A DNA stretch of 64,000 bases from Acidobacteriota bacterium. GTDB taxonomy: Bacteria > Acidobacteriota > Thermoanaerobaculia > UBA5066. The DNA is taken from contig JAKOVQ010000021.1 of NCBI GenBank assembly GCA_029781975.1, positions 24,960 through 88,959 on the forward strand, written 5' to 3'. Positions 51,589 to 60,185 of the stretch are shown one piece after another. The stretch's first letter is position 1; each line of letters opens with the position of its first letter. A model generated the notes under the pieces. It ran no database searches. It saw only the letters and a program-made list of their open reading frames with translations, and had not been told where the DNA came from. Position numbers and translations under genes: made by a program.

Positions 51589-53319
51589 GTGATCGGACAG
51601 CCATACCTCGAGATGATCCAGAACGCGGCGCTCCTCCTGGCGCTCGCCCTGGTTCACGAGGTGGTGCTGCGCCGCTTCCGCTCCGACGGACCCTCGCTGA
51701 GGCAGGTCCCCGTCGGCGTGGCGATCGGCCTGATCGGGATCGTCGTCATGGCGACGCCGTGGACGCTCGAGCCGGGCATCATCTTCGACACGCGCTCGGT
51801 GCTGCTCGCCGTCTCCGGTCTCTACCTCGGCGGCGTACCGACCGCCATCGCCATGGCGATGACGGCCGCCGCCCGCCTCGCCATGGGCGGGGCCGCCGCG
51901 TGGGCGGGCGTCGCGGTCATCGTCACCTCGGGGGTCGGCGGCCTCGTCTTCCGTCACCGCCGCCGCAAGGACCTGGCGCGGATCTCCCTCGGGGAGCTCT
52001 ACGTCTTCGGCGTCTTCGTCCACCTGGCCATGCTGGCCTGTCTCCTCACGCTGCCGACCCCGATCGCGGCCCGGGTCGTCCCCAGGGTCGCCCTGCCGGT
52101 CCTGGCGATCTACCCCGTCGGGACGGCCCTCCTCGGGGGCCTGATGGCGGCGCGCGCGCGGCGCGAAGAGACCGAGGAGGCGCTCCGGAGCAGCGAGGAG
52201 AGGTTCCGTCGCGCGGTCGTCGAGTCTCCGGTCCCCGCGATGCTCTACACGGAGGACGGCGACGTCCTCATGGTGAGCCGTTCCTGGTGCGAGACGTCCG
52301 GGTACGGACCGGAGGAGCTGCGGACGATCGACGCGTGGTTCGAGCGAGCGTACGGCGAGAATGCCGGGAGGGCGCGCGAGGTGCTCCGGAAGACGTTCGC
52401 CTCCGACCGGCGGGTCGAGGAGGGAGACTTCGAGGTCCGGACCAGGGGCGGGGAGACCCGGGTCTGGACCTTCAGCGCGGCGCCCCTCGGGCCGCTCCCG
52501 GACGGACGCCGGGCGTACATCAGCCTGGCGACCGACGTGACCGAACGGCGCCGGGCCGAAGCCGAGGTCCATCGCCTGAACGAGTCGCTCGAGCGGCACG
52601 TGGCGGAGCGGACCGCCCAGCTGGAGCAGGCCGTCAAGGAGCTGGACGCCTTCTCCTACTCCATCTCGCACGACCTCCGGGCGCCCGTCCGAGCCATCCA
52701 CGGCTACGCGCGGATCCTCGAGGAGGAGCACGGGTCGCAGCTGGACGCGGAGGGGAGGCGGCTCCTCGGCATCGTCCAGGCCGGGGCTCGCAGGATGGGC
52801 CTCCTCATCGACGACCTCCTCCGCTTCTCCCGCCTCCTCCGGCAGCCGCTTCGAATGGACGAGGTCGACATGACCTCCCTCGTCGGCGACGTCTTCTCGG
52901 AGATCCGGTCGCGCTCTTCGGGTCGCGACGTGGAGCTCCGCCTCTCGCCGCTTCCGCCCGCCACCGCGGACCCGGCGCTGATCCGCCAGGTCTGGGCCAA
53001 CCTCATCGACAACGCGATCAAGTACACGGGCCGCGAGGAGAGGGCCGTCATCGAGGTCTCCGGGGAGGTCGGCGAGGACCGGGTCGCCTACCACGTCCGG
53101 GACAACGGGGTCGGCTTCGACATGGCGCACTCCGGGGCGCTCTTCGGGGTCTTCCAGCGCCTCCACGGGTCCGACGAGTTCGAGGGGACGGGGGTCGGCC
53201 TCGCCCTCGTCCAACGGATCGTCCAGCGGCACCACGGGCAGGTCTGGGCGAACGCCGCGCCCGGCGAAGGGGCGACCTTCTCCTTCTCGTTGCCTCGAGC
53301 GCGGGCCCGCGCGGCGTGA
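51589..53319 (+). CDS. LytS-type membrane histidine kinase
   Basis: This 576-residue sensor has an N-terminal 5TM-5TMR-LYT region of about 195 residues (TPWTLEPGIIFDTRSVLLAVSG in part). A PAS domain spans about 205-325, a coiled linker follows, then HisKA with SYSISHDLRAPVRAI (His near 368) and an HATPase domain: NLIDNAIKYTG, DNGVGFD and GTGVGLALVQRIV. The LytS-type membrane part senses envelope or small-molecule signals. GGAGG lies four bases before the GTG; a downstream ATG at 51613 is the alternative. No response regulator lies nearby. Its stop overlaps the nucleosidase start. Confidence 0.87.
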   Translation: MIGQPYLEMIQNAALLLALALVHEVVLRRFRSDGPSLRQVPVGVAIGLIGIVVMATPWTLEPGIIFDTRSVLLAVSGLYLGGVPTAIAMAMTAAARLAMGGAAAWAGVAVIVTSGVGGLVFRHRRRKDLARISLGELYVFGVFVHLAMLACLLTLPTPIAARVVPRVALPVLAIYPVGTALLGGLMAARARREETEEALRSSEERFRRAVVESPVPAMLYTEDGDVLMVSRSWCETSGYGPEELRTIDAWFERAYGENAGRAREVLRKTFASDRRVEEGDFEVRTRGGETRVWTFSAAPLGPLPDGRRAYISLATDVTERRRAEAEVHRLNESLERHVAERTAQLEQAVKELDAFSYSISHDLRAPVRAIHGYARILEEEHGSQLDAEGRRLLGIVQAGARRMGLLIDDLLRFSRLLRQPLRMDEVDMTSLVGDVFSEIRSRSSGRDVELRLSPLPPATADPALIRQVWANLIDNAIKYTGREERAVIEVSGEVGEDRVAYHVRDNGVGFDMAHSGALFGVFQRLHGSDEFEGTGVGLALVQRIVQRHHGQVWANAAPGEGATFSFSLPRARARAA

Positions 53320-54146
53320 CCGTCCCTCGGCCCGATCTCCGCGCGAACGCCGGCGAGCGCCCCGTGGCGCTGCTGGCCGCGATGGAGGAGGAGCTGGCGC
53401 CGTTCTTCCGCCTCCTCGACGGGCTCCGCCCCCTCGACGGGATCGGACCGTGGGAGGCGTACGAGGGGCGGGCGGGGGGCCGCCGCGTGGTCGCCGCCCT
53501 CTCCGACTGCGGCCCGGTGAACGCCGCCGCCGCGTGCGAGCGGCTCCTCGCCCGCGAGCCGTGCGCGGCCGTCCTCTCCGCGGGCTCGGCCGGCGCCCAC
53601 GACCCGTCGCTCCTGCCGGGCGACGTCGTGATCGGGTCGCGGTACGTCCTCCTCGTCCCCCCGCCCGTCCAGGAGGACCGGCGCGCCCGCGGCCTCCACC
53701 CGAAAGGCTTCCGGTTCCGGCGCGACGGGTCGCGCGTCCACTTCGAATCGTGCCCGGCGTCCGCCCTCCTGCTGGAGCTGGCCGGCCGCGCCGCGCGCGA
53801 GGAGGCCGCCCGGTTCGGGCCCTGGCCGGCCCCGGGGTGGCCCGCGGCCGTTCCCTCCCGTGCGTGCCGCGTCGAGATCGGCGCCATCGGCTCGGCCGAC
53901 GCCTGGACGCGCGACGCCGCATCGCTCCGCGCGCTCCACGAGGCCTACGGGACCGCCTGCGAGGACATGGAGAGCGCCTTCCTCGCCCAGCTCTGCGCCC
54001 TGCACGGCGTCCCGTTCCTCTCGGTCCGCGCCATCGCCAACGCCGAAGGGGCCTCGCCCCTGGCCCCCGGCGACGTCCCGGCCGCCCTCGCGGCGGCCGC
54101 GGCGCGCTCGGCGGCGGTCGTGGCACGGGTCGCCGCCGCGCTCTGA
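53316..54146 (+). CDS. PNP/UDP-superfamily nucleosidase (MTAN- or MqnB-like)
   Basis: This 276-residue enzyme has the phosphorylase-superfamily pattern: VALLAAMEEELAPF, LSAGSAGAHDPSLLPGDVVI, and EDMESAFLAQLCALHGVPF before VRAIANAEG. Where MTA/SAH nucleosidase has RAISD with the catalytic Asp, this has RAIAN with Asn. As I recall, Asn here occurs in futalosine hydrolase (MqnB, menaquinone synthesis) and in some phosphorylases. Either activity is possible. Its GTG overlaps the kinase stop (GTGA). Confidence 0.8.
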   Translation: MTVPRPDLRANAGERPVALLAAMEEELAPFFRLLDGLRPLDGIGPWEAYEGRAGGRRVVAALSDCGPVNAAAACERLLAREPCAAVLSAGSAGAHDPSLLPGDVVIGSRYVLLVPPPVQEDRRARGLHPKGFRFRRDGSRVHFESCPASALLLELAGRAAREEAARFGPWPAPGWPAAVPSRACRVEIGAIGSADAWTRDAASLRALHEAYGTACEDMESAFLAQLCALHGVPFLSVRAIANAEGASPLAPGDVPAALAAAAARSAAVVARVAAAL

Positions 54147-54179
54147 CGGCGCATCATCCGCAGCCGAAAGGAGCGTCCC

Positions 54180-55148
54180 ATGTCCTCGAGCAACGCCTCG
54201 TCCGTCCGGACGGCCCCCGCCCGTGCAGCCGCCCTCGCTGCCGCCCTCGCTGCCGTCCTCGCCGCCGCCTTCGCCGCTCCGGGCGCCGCGGGGAGCGCCG
54301 CGGCGGCTCCCCCCCGGCCGCCCGTCAGGCCGGAGTCGCTCGGCGAGCCCGCCTTCACGGACCTCTCCGGCGCGCGCTGGCGGAAGCTCCCGGCCGACCT
54401 TCCCCGTCTCGCGGCCGTCCCGCTCGCCGCGGACGCGGCCCGCGAGATCCTGGCGGCGCCCGCCGCGGGCGAGGACTCGAAGCTCCAGCTCCGCGTCCAG
54501 GACGACGCGACCGCGCCGTCACGGAAGGAGAAGCCGCTCCTCGCGGCCGAGGCCGGGAGGGTGCAGCGGAACGGAGGCCGCCTCGTCGTGACGCCGGCCG
54601 CCGGGCCGCCGCTCCTCTTCCAGGACGTCCACCGGCCCGGGACGAAGGACGCCGACCCGGACGGCACGACATACTCCTACGCGGGCCGGCTCGGCGCGGG
54701 GAGGTACTTCCGGGTCCTGGCGCAGTTCGAGCACGACGCGCCCGGCTCGTATCTCGTCAACCCCGCGAACGGGCACGCCGCGTTCATCCACGAGTACGAC
54801 GACGACGTCTTCCTCTCGCCGGACGGCGGCCACCTCCTCTCCTGGAACTCCCTGAATCCGCCCTTCACGCTGGCCGTGGCGTCCACGGGCGCCGCGGGCC
54901 CCTCCTTCGAGGCCCTCTGCCGGCTCGGCGGGAAGGGCGTCGGCTCGGCCGAGATGAAGCGGTGGCGCGGGGACGGGTCCGTCGACCTCGTCCTCGTCGA
55001 AGGCGAGGGGAAGGCGGCCACGCGGGTCCCTCTCCGGCTCGCGCGGACGGCGACCGGATGGCAGGTCGAGGCCCCCGACCTCGCGCGGCTCGCGGCGCCG
55101 GACGGTTTCGCGTGCTTCGCCGGGCCCCTCCCGCCGGAGAAGCGCTGA
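54180..55148 (+). CDS. Exported protein of unknown function
   Basis: This 322-residue protein has an Ala-rich signal peptide (about 1-45). The mature part is beta-rich with YAGRLGAGRYFRVLAQFEHD and AFIHEYDDDVFLSPDGGHLL (in part), recalling secreted beta-propeller or lipocalin-like folds. I do not recognise it. AAAGGAG lies six bases before the ATG. The gap from the nucleosidase is 33 bases, so cotranscription is possible. Confidence 0.7.
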   Translation: MSSSNASSVRTAPARAAALAAALAAVLAAAFAAPGAAGSAAAAPPRPPVRPESLGEPAFTDLSGARWRKLPADLPRLAAVPLAADAAREILAAPAAGEDSKLQLRVQDDATAPSRKEKPLLAAEAGRVQRNGGRLVVTPAAGPPLLFQDVHRPGTKDADPDGTTYSYAGRLGAGRYFRVLAQFEHDAPGSYLVNPANGHAAFIHEYDDDVFLSPDGGHLLSWNSLNPPFTLAVASTGAAGPSFEALCRLGGKGVGSAEMKRWRGDGSVDLVLVEGEGKAATRVPLRLARTATGWQVEAPDLARLAAPDGFACFAGPLPPEKR

Positions 55149-55215
55149 CCCCGCGTCGAGGAGGCCCCGTCGCCGCCGGCCCGCGGCCGCGGGCGAGCCG
55201 GCGCTGGACTGCGGC

Positions 55216-55244
55216 TTGACCGCCGCTCCCCGGGGCGCCAGCAT
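55216..55244 (+). promoter_or_regulatory. Possible promoter of the AceTr-like gene
   Basis: TTGACC (55216-55221), a 17-base spacer and CAGCAT (55239-55244) make a weak candidate. A GGAGG at 55253-55257 precedes the ATG at 55263. Confidence 0.35.
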
Positions 55245-55262
55245 CACCGGCCGGAGGGTTCG

Positions 55263-56114
55263 ATGGTCCAGCTCGCTCCAGCCACGCTCCACGGCCGCGA
55301 GGCCGTCGCCGACCCGACGCCGATGGGGCTCCTCGGCCTCGCGATCGGCTGCGCCGCCCTCACGCCGATCGCCTTCGGCAGGAGCCTGACGCCGGCCGGC
55401 CTCGAGACCGCCGCGGTCTTCTGCCTCCTCTTCGGGGCGGGCTGCCAGGGGTTCGCGGGGCTCCTCAACCTCGTGAACCGCAACCTCTACGGCGGGACGC
55501 TCTTCCTGACGTTCGCCTTCAACTGGGTCTTCAACTGGTGGACGCTGCGCCAGCTGGCCCGCGGCTTCGTCCCGGACGCGGGCGTCGTCTTCGCGACCGA
55601 GGTCGCGTTCCTCGCCGTCTTCGCCCTGATCACCTGGGGCTTCGGCCACTTCAGCAGCCTCCTCTTCGTCTTCCTCCTCGACATCGACCTCCTCTACGCG
55701 GCGAAGGTGGCGGGGCGCCTCCTCGGAACGACGGCGTTCGCGGTGCCGATCGCCCTCCTGACGGTCGGCCTGGCCGCCCTCTCGCTCTGGATCGCCTTCG
55801 CCCTCCTCCTGAACCCGGTGACCGGCCGCCGGGTCTTCCCGCTGGGAGGCCCGCTCTTCCGGAGCGCCACGCCCCCGCCGCTCGACCTCGCGGCGCGGAC
55901 GGCGCTCGTCGGGCTGCTCTACGCGCGCTGGCGCGAGTCGGCGCCCCCGCTCGCGGGCGACGAGGCCGTGGCCCGCCTCGATCCCCTGCCTCCCGCCCGG
56001 CTGGCCGCCGAGCTCGACTACCTCGTCGCGCGCGGCGTCGCCGAGAGGGAGGGCGACGCCGTCCGCCTCACCCCGTCCGGCATCGACCTCTGGGAGCGGC
56101 GGCTCGCCGGCTGA
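55263..56114 (+). CDS. AceTr/SatP-like acetate transporter with C-terminal winged-helix-like tail
   Basis: This 283-residue protein has six helices in its first 190 residues. DPTPMGLLGLAIGCAAL and GAGCQGFAGLLNLVNRNLYGGT (in part) match the GPR1/FUN34/YaaH family signature, which moves acetate and succinate. The remaining 90 residues (LAAELDYLVARGVAEREGDAVRLTPSGIDLWER in part) look like a winged-helix domain, which is not usual in this family. It may be a cytosolic sensor or regulatory tail. The following membrane gene begins 35 bases on. Confidence 0.75.
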   Translation: MVQLAPATLHGREAVADPTPMGLLGLAIGCAALTPIAFGRSLTPAGLETAAVFCLLFGAGCQGFAGLLNLVNRNLYGGTLFLTFAFNWVFNWWTLRQLARGFVPDAGVVFATEVAFLAVFALITWGFGHFSSLLFVFLLDIDLLYAAKVAGRLLGTTAFAVPIALLTVGLAALSLWIAFALLLNPVTGRRVFPLGGPLFRSATPPPLDLAARTALVGLLYARWRESAPPLAGDEAVARLDPLPPARLAAELDYLVARGVAEREGDAVRLTPSGIDLWERRLAG

Positions 56115-56149
56115 GACGGAACGGTGAGCGGCCCCGCGGGGCGACCCCG

Positions 56150-57193
56150 GTGACCTCCCCCGGCGCGTTGGGGGGCGGGCGCGAGCGGCTCGCGCGCCTG
56201 GAGCGGCTCGTCGCCGCCCACCAGGGGCTCTTCTGGACGCTCCACAGCGTCTGGGCGGTCGGCTGGGGCGTCGCGTTCCTCGCGGTCGGCACCCGGAACC
56301 CCGACGTCCTCCGGTACGGCCTCGCCTCCCTCTTCGTGGTCTGGGCGACCGGCCTCGCCCTTCCCGCGGCCCTCGAGACGACGTGGATCCCGCCGCGCCG
56401 GCGAGAGGCGGCGCGCAAGCTCGTCCTCTACGGGCAGAAGTGGCTGCTGCAGGGGCTCTCCTGGTTCGTCATCCCCCTCTACCACCGGAGCGCGACCTAC
56501 CCCTCGCGGAACGCCCTCTTCATGGCGCTCCTCGTGGTCGCCGCCCTGGCCGCGACGATCGACGTCGTCTACGACGAGGTCGTCACGCGCCGCCCGTGGC
56601 TCCTCGGCCTCTTCCTCTCCTTCAGCGCCTTCTCGTGCGTCAACCTCACCCTCCCGATGATCTGGCGCGTCGGCGGCCTCTGGAACCTGGCGGCGAGCGG
56701 CGCCCTGGCGACGGCGGTCTTCACGACCTTCTGGCGGCAGGCACGGAGGGGCTCTCGCGGGGGGTCGGCGCTCGCCGTGGCCGCGGTCGGGCTCGGGTTC
56801 TTCCTCGTCGTCACGCTCGGCCGGGCCTTCGTCCCCCCCGCGCCGCTCCGCCTCGTCTCCGTCTCGTTCGGGACGTCCCTCGCCCCCTCCGGCCTCGACG
56901 TCGCCACGCCGCTCTCCGCCCTCCCGCCGTCGGGCTCGATCCGGCTCTTCGCCGTCGCGGCCATTCAGGCGCCGGCGGGCCTGACCGAGGGGGTCCGCCA
57001 CACCTGGTCGGTCGACGGGGAGACGGTCGCCGTCGGCCGCCTGATCGACGTGGCCGGCGGGCGCGCGCTCGGGTTCCGGTCGCGCTCGACCGCGCTCCTG
57101 CGGGGGCTCAGGCCGGGTCAGGTGGTCCGGCTCGAGGTGGAGACGGCCTGGGGCCAGCTGATCGGCAGGGCGCGGATCCCGGTCCGCGGCTGA
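56150..57193 (+). CDS. Membrane protein with DUF5924 and DUF2914 domains
   Basis: This 347-residue protein has a seven-helix membrane region at about 20-230 (DUF5924-like: FWTLHSVWAVGWGVAFLAVG, LYGQKWLLQGLSWFVIPLYH). A C-terminal outer domain of about 100 residues follows, with HTWSVDGETVAVGRL and GQVVRLEVETAWGQLIGRARI, the DUF2914 pattern. The role is unknown. The GTG start has no clear ribosome-binding site, so a nearby internal start is possible. It converges with the lyase gene. Confidence 0.72.
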   Translation: MTSPGALGGGRERLARLERLVAAHQGLFWTLHSVWAVGWGVAFLAVGTRNPDVLRYGLASLFVVWATGLALPAALETTWIPPRRREAARKLVLYGQKWLLQGLSWFVIPLYHRSATYPSRNALFMALLVVAALAATIDVVYDEVVTRRPWLLGLFLSFSAFSCVNLTLPMIWRVGGLWNLAASGALATAVFTTFWRQARRGSRGGSALAVAAVGLGFFLVVTLGRAFVPPAPLRLVSVSFGTSLAPSGLDVATPLSALPPSGSIRLFAVAAIQAPAGLTEGVRHTWSVDGETVAVGRLIDVAGGRALGFRSRSTALLRGLRPGQVVRLEVETAWGQLIGRARIPVRG

Positions 57194-57248
57194 GGACGTC
57201 CCCGGCACCCGGCCGTCCGGCGGTCGCGGCGGGCGGGCGCGCCCGGCG

Positions 57249-58772
57249 TCAGCCCAGCGCCCCGACCTCCCGCTCGACCTCCTCCAGCACCTCGCAGGAG
57301 CGGACGAGCTCCTTCATCCGCGTGTGGTCCGTGTAGAGGGGACGGTCCTCGTCGAGGTGCTCCACGTGCCGGCGCACCACGCGCCGCGCCGCGTTCACGC
57401 CGGCCCCCGGCGTGAACTCGCGGAAGTCGAGCGCCTGCGCCGCCGCCATCATCTCGATCCCGAGGATCCCGTACGCGTTGTCGAGGATCTGCCCGTTCTT
57501 GATGGCGGTGTTCATCCCCATCGAGACGAAGTCCTCCTGGTCGGCCGCCGCGGGAATGGACTGGATGGAGGCGGGCGTCGAGAGGATCCGCTGCTCGACG
57601 ATGAGCGTGTCGGCGGTGTACTGGGAGAGCATCAGGCCCGAGAACATCCCGGCCCCCTTCGTGAGGAACGCGGGGAGGCCGACGGAGAGCGCCGGGTGGT
57701 TCAGCCGGTTGAGGCGCCGCTCGGAGAGGACGCAGACCATCGTCACCGCCGCGCCGACCATGTCCATCGGGAGCGAGACCGGCGTCCCCTGGAAGTTCGC
57801 GCCGGTCAGCGTCAGCCGCTCCTCGGGGAGGAAGATCGGGTTGTCGCCGACGCCGTTCAGCTCGGTCTCGACCTGCACCCGGGCGAAGGCGACGGCGTCG
57901 TGCGCCGCGCCGATCACCTGGGGCGTGGAGCGCATCGAGTAGGCGTCCTGCACCTTCGTCCTGATCTTCCCGGTCAGGAGGTCGCTCCCCGCGACGCACG
58001 TCATGATGGCCTGCGCGGAGCGGACGGCGCCGGGGAAGCCGCGGAGCCGGTGGAGCCTGACGTCGTACGGCTTGAAGTTCGCGAAGAGCGCCTCGAGCGA
58101 CATGGCGCAGGCGATCTCGGCCTGCCTCAGCCACCGGTCGATGTCGAAGAGGTGGATCGCGCTCATCGCGGTCAGGAGGTTCGAGCCGTTGATCGTCGCC
58201 AGGCCGTCCCGTGCCTTGAGGCCCGGGACCGGGATTCCCGCCCTCTCCATGGCGACCCGGCCCGGGAGCCGCTCGCCGCGGTAGGTCGCCTCCCCCTCGC
58301 CCATCAGGAGGAGCGCCACCTGCGACATCGGCGCCAGGTCGCCGCACGCGCCGACCGACCCCTTCTGGCAGACGACCGGCGTGACGCCGCGGTTCAGCAT
58401 CTCGACCAGCGTCTGCGTCACCTCCGGCCGGCAGCCGGAGTTGCCGTGGGCGTGGACGTTGACGCGCCCCGCCATCGCGCCGCGGACGTACTCCTCGGGC
58501 GCCGGGTCGCCGATGCCGGCCGCGTGGTTGTAGATGAGGTAGCGCTGGAACTGCCGGACCTGCTCGTCGGTCAGGACCACCTCGGAGAACTCGCCGATCC
58601 CCGTGTTGACGCCGTACATGATCTCGTGGGCGTCGATCTTCTCCTCGAGGACGCTGCGGCAGACGCGGATCCGCTCGAGCGCCTCCGGCGCCAGCTCGAC
58701 CTTCTCGCCGTGCCGGGCGACGCGGACGAGGTCCTGGATCGTCAGGGACGACCCGTCGAGGACGATGGCCAT
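57249..58772 (-). CDS. hutH: Histidine ammonia-lyase family enzyme with Ala-Cys-Gly MIO triad
   Basis: This 507-residue MIO-type aromatic lyase deaminates an amino acid, most likely histidine to urocanate. YGVNTGIGEFSEV and QEDFVSMGMNTAIKNGQIL (in part) frame the active site. The residues that cyclise to the MIO cofactor are Ala142-Cys143-Gly144 in GSVGACGDLAPMSQ; the usual triad is Ala-Ser-Gly. APMSQ replaces the APLAH of Pseudomonas HutH, and the Glu of QED, linked to His selectivity, is kept. No hutU/I/G genes lie nearby. AGGGGGAAG precedes the ATG. Confidence 0.88.
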   Translation of the reverse strand: MAIVLDGSSLTIQDLVRVARHGEKVELAPEALERIRVCRSVLEEKIDAHEIMYGVNTGIGEFSEVVLTDEQVRQFQRYLIYNHAAGIGDPAPEEYVRGAMAGRVNVHAHGNSGCRPEVTQTLVEMLNRGVTPVVCQKGSVGACGDLAPMSQVALLLMGEGEATYRGERLPGRVAMERAGIPVPGLKARDGLATINGSNLLTAMSAIHLFDIDRWLRQAEIACAMSLEALFANFKPYDVRLHRLRGFPGAVRSAQAIMTCVAGSDLLTGKIRTKVQDAYSMRSTPQVIGAAHDAVAFARVQVETELNGVGDNPIFLPEERLTLTGANFQGTPVSLPMDMVGAAVTMVCVLSERRLNRLNHPALSVGLPAFLTKGAGMFSGLMLSQYTADTLIVEQRILSTPASIQSIPAAADQEDFVSMGMNTAIKNGQILDNAYGILGIEMMAAAQALDFREFTPGAGVNAARRVVRRHVEHLDEDRPLYTDHTRMKELVRSCEVLEEVEREVGALG

Positions 58773-58895
58773 GCTGCTTCCCCCTGGCCGCGAAGCGCGC
58801 TCGCAGGCGCCGGGCCATCGGGCATTATGCGCCGCGTCATCGCGGGCCGCGGCGGCTGCTCCTTCGCGCCGTCCGGCCGTCCCGCCGTCCGGGAC

Positions 58896-59939
58896 CTATC
58901 GCGAGAGCCGCTCCTTCAGACGCGCGAGCGCGAGGCGGGCGTCCTCGTTCGCGGGGCTCGCCTCCTCGTAGAGGTGGAGCGCCCGGACCGGGTCCTTCTC
59001 GCCGCCGATCCCCTCCTCGTGGAGCCGGCCCAGCTGGAACCGGGCGAGCGCGACGACGGTCCGCGTCTCGGGGTCCTGCCCGCCGATCGCCGCGACCTTC
59101 TCGAGCCGGCGGCGCGCCTCGGCCGGGTCCGGGTCGACGCCCTGGCCGTCGAGGTACCGCATCGCGAGGTTGAAGCCGCCGGCCGCGTCTCCGGCGTCGG
59201 CCGCCTTCCGGAACCAGCGGACGGCCTCGGCGGCGTCCGCCGGCACCCCCAGGCCGCGAAGGACGAGCGTCCCGATGCTGTTCGCAGCGGCCGCGACGTG
59301 CGCGGCGTCGGCCTTCCGGTACCACGTCATCGCCTTCGCGTAGTCGACGCCCGTCCCGCTGCCCAGCTCGTACATCGCGCCGAGGGCGTGCTGCGCGCCG
59401 GCGCTGCCGCCCTCCGCCGCCTTCGTCGCCCAGCGGAACGCCTCGGCGGGGTCCCTCGGGACCCCGGCGCCCGTCCGGTAGAGGTCGACGAGCGCCTCCT
59501 CCGACGGCACGTCGCCCGCCTCCGCCTCGGAGCGGAGGCGCGCGAGGGCAGCGGCGTCACCGCGCCCCACGGCCTCGACGAGGCGCGGCACGTTGCGCGG
59601 CCGGGGCCCGGCGAGCTGGAGCCCGGCGGCGAGGAGGATCAGCCCCGCGACGCCCCCGAGCGCCGCGAGGCACCCGTACCGCTCCATCCACGGGATGGGG
59701 CTCTTCCCGAGGGACGGCTCGAGGGAGGCCGCCGGGTACGGCTCGCCTCTCCCGCAGACCTCGCACAGCCGGAGGTACTCCTTCCTCGTCACGAACCCGA
59801 AGACGTAGTAGGCGTGGTTCAGCCGATACGTCAGCCGCCAGCGGAACGGGCGCTGCACGCCGCACGCGGGGCACCCGTCTGTCCCCGCCGGGCCGAGATC
59901 GATTGCCTTCGGGCGCGTTCCCCAGACCAGGAACGGCAT
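58896..59939 (-). CDS. Zinc-ribbon and Sel1-repeat membrane protein
   Basis: This 347-residue protein starts with a cysteine-pair zinc ribbon (CPACG near 23-27 and CEVCGRGEPYP near 59). One membrane helix follows at about 91-111, then about five Sel1-like repeats such as ALVDLYRTGAGVPRDPAEAFRW (in part) and GAMYELGSGTGVDYAKAM. It is anchored with repeats facing the periplasm or cytosol depending on topology. Sel1 repeats bind partner proteins. I chose ATG 59939 since the frame upstream is antisense to the next gene. Confidence 0.8.
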   Translation of the reverse strand: MPFLVWGTRPKAIDLGPAGTDGCPACGVQRPFRWRLTYRLNHAYYVFGFVTRKEYLRLCEVCGRGEPYPAASLEPSLGKSPIPWMERYGCLAALGGVAGLILLAAGLQLAGPRPRNVPRLVEAVGRGDAAALARLRSEAEAGDVPSEEALVDLYRTGAGVPRDPAEAFRWATKAAEGGSAGAQHALGAMYELGSGTGVDYAKAMTWYRKADAAHVAAAANSIGTLVLRGLGVPADAAEAVRWFRKAADAGDAAGGFNLAMRYLDGQGVDPDPAEARRRLEKVAAIGGQDPETRTVVALARFQLGRLHEEGIGGEKDPVRALHLYEEASPANEDARLALARLKERLSR

Positions 59940-60154
59940 GACCTTCCCTCCTCCGCGTGTGTGCTCGTCTCTCCCGGGACCGGCGAAGGCTAGCGCGTCA
60001 GGGGCATCCGGGGCGGTGACGGGGGCCACGGATCGTCTCCGTCGGGAGCTCCCGCCCCTCGAGCCTTCTCGGCGCCGGACTGCACGATCGACGGCCAGGG
60101 ACCCCGTCCTGTACGCTCCCGTGGCGAGGAACGGTAACATTCCCCCTTGTGGAA

Positions 60155-60160
60155 TAGACT
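60155..60160 (+). promoter_or_regulatory. Possible -10 box for the following gene
   Basis: TAGACT lies 25 bases before the ATG at 60186; AAGGAG at 60173-60178 is the ribosome-binding site. The -35 region is weak. Confidence 0.4.
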
Positions 60161-60185
60161 TCGCAGAGGATTCAAGGAGAAACCG

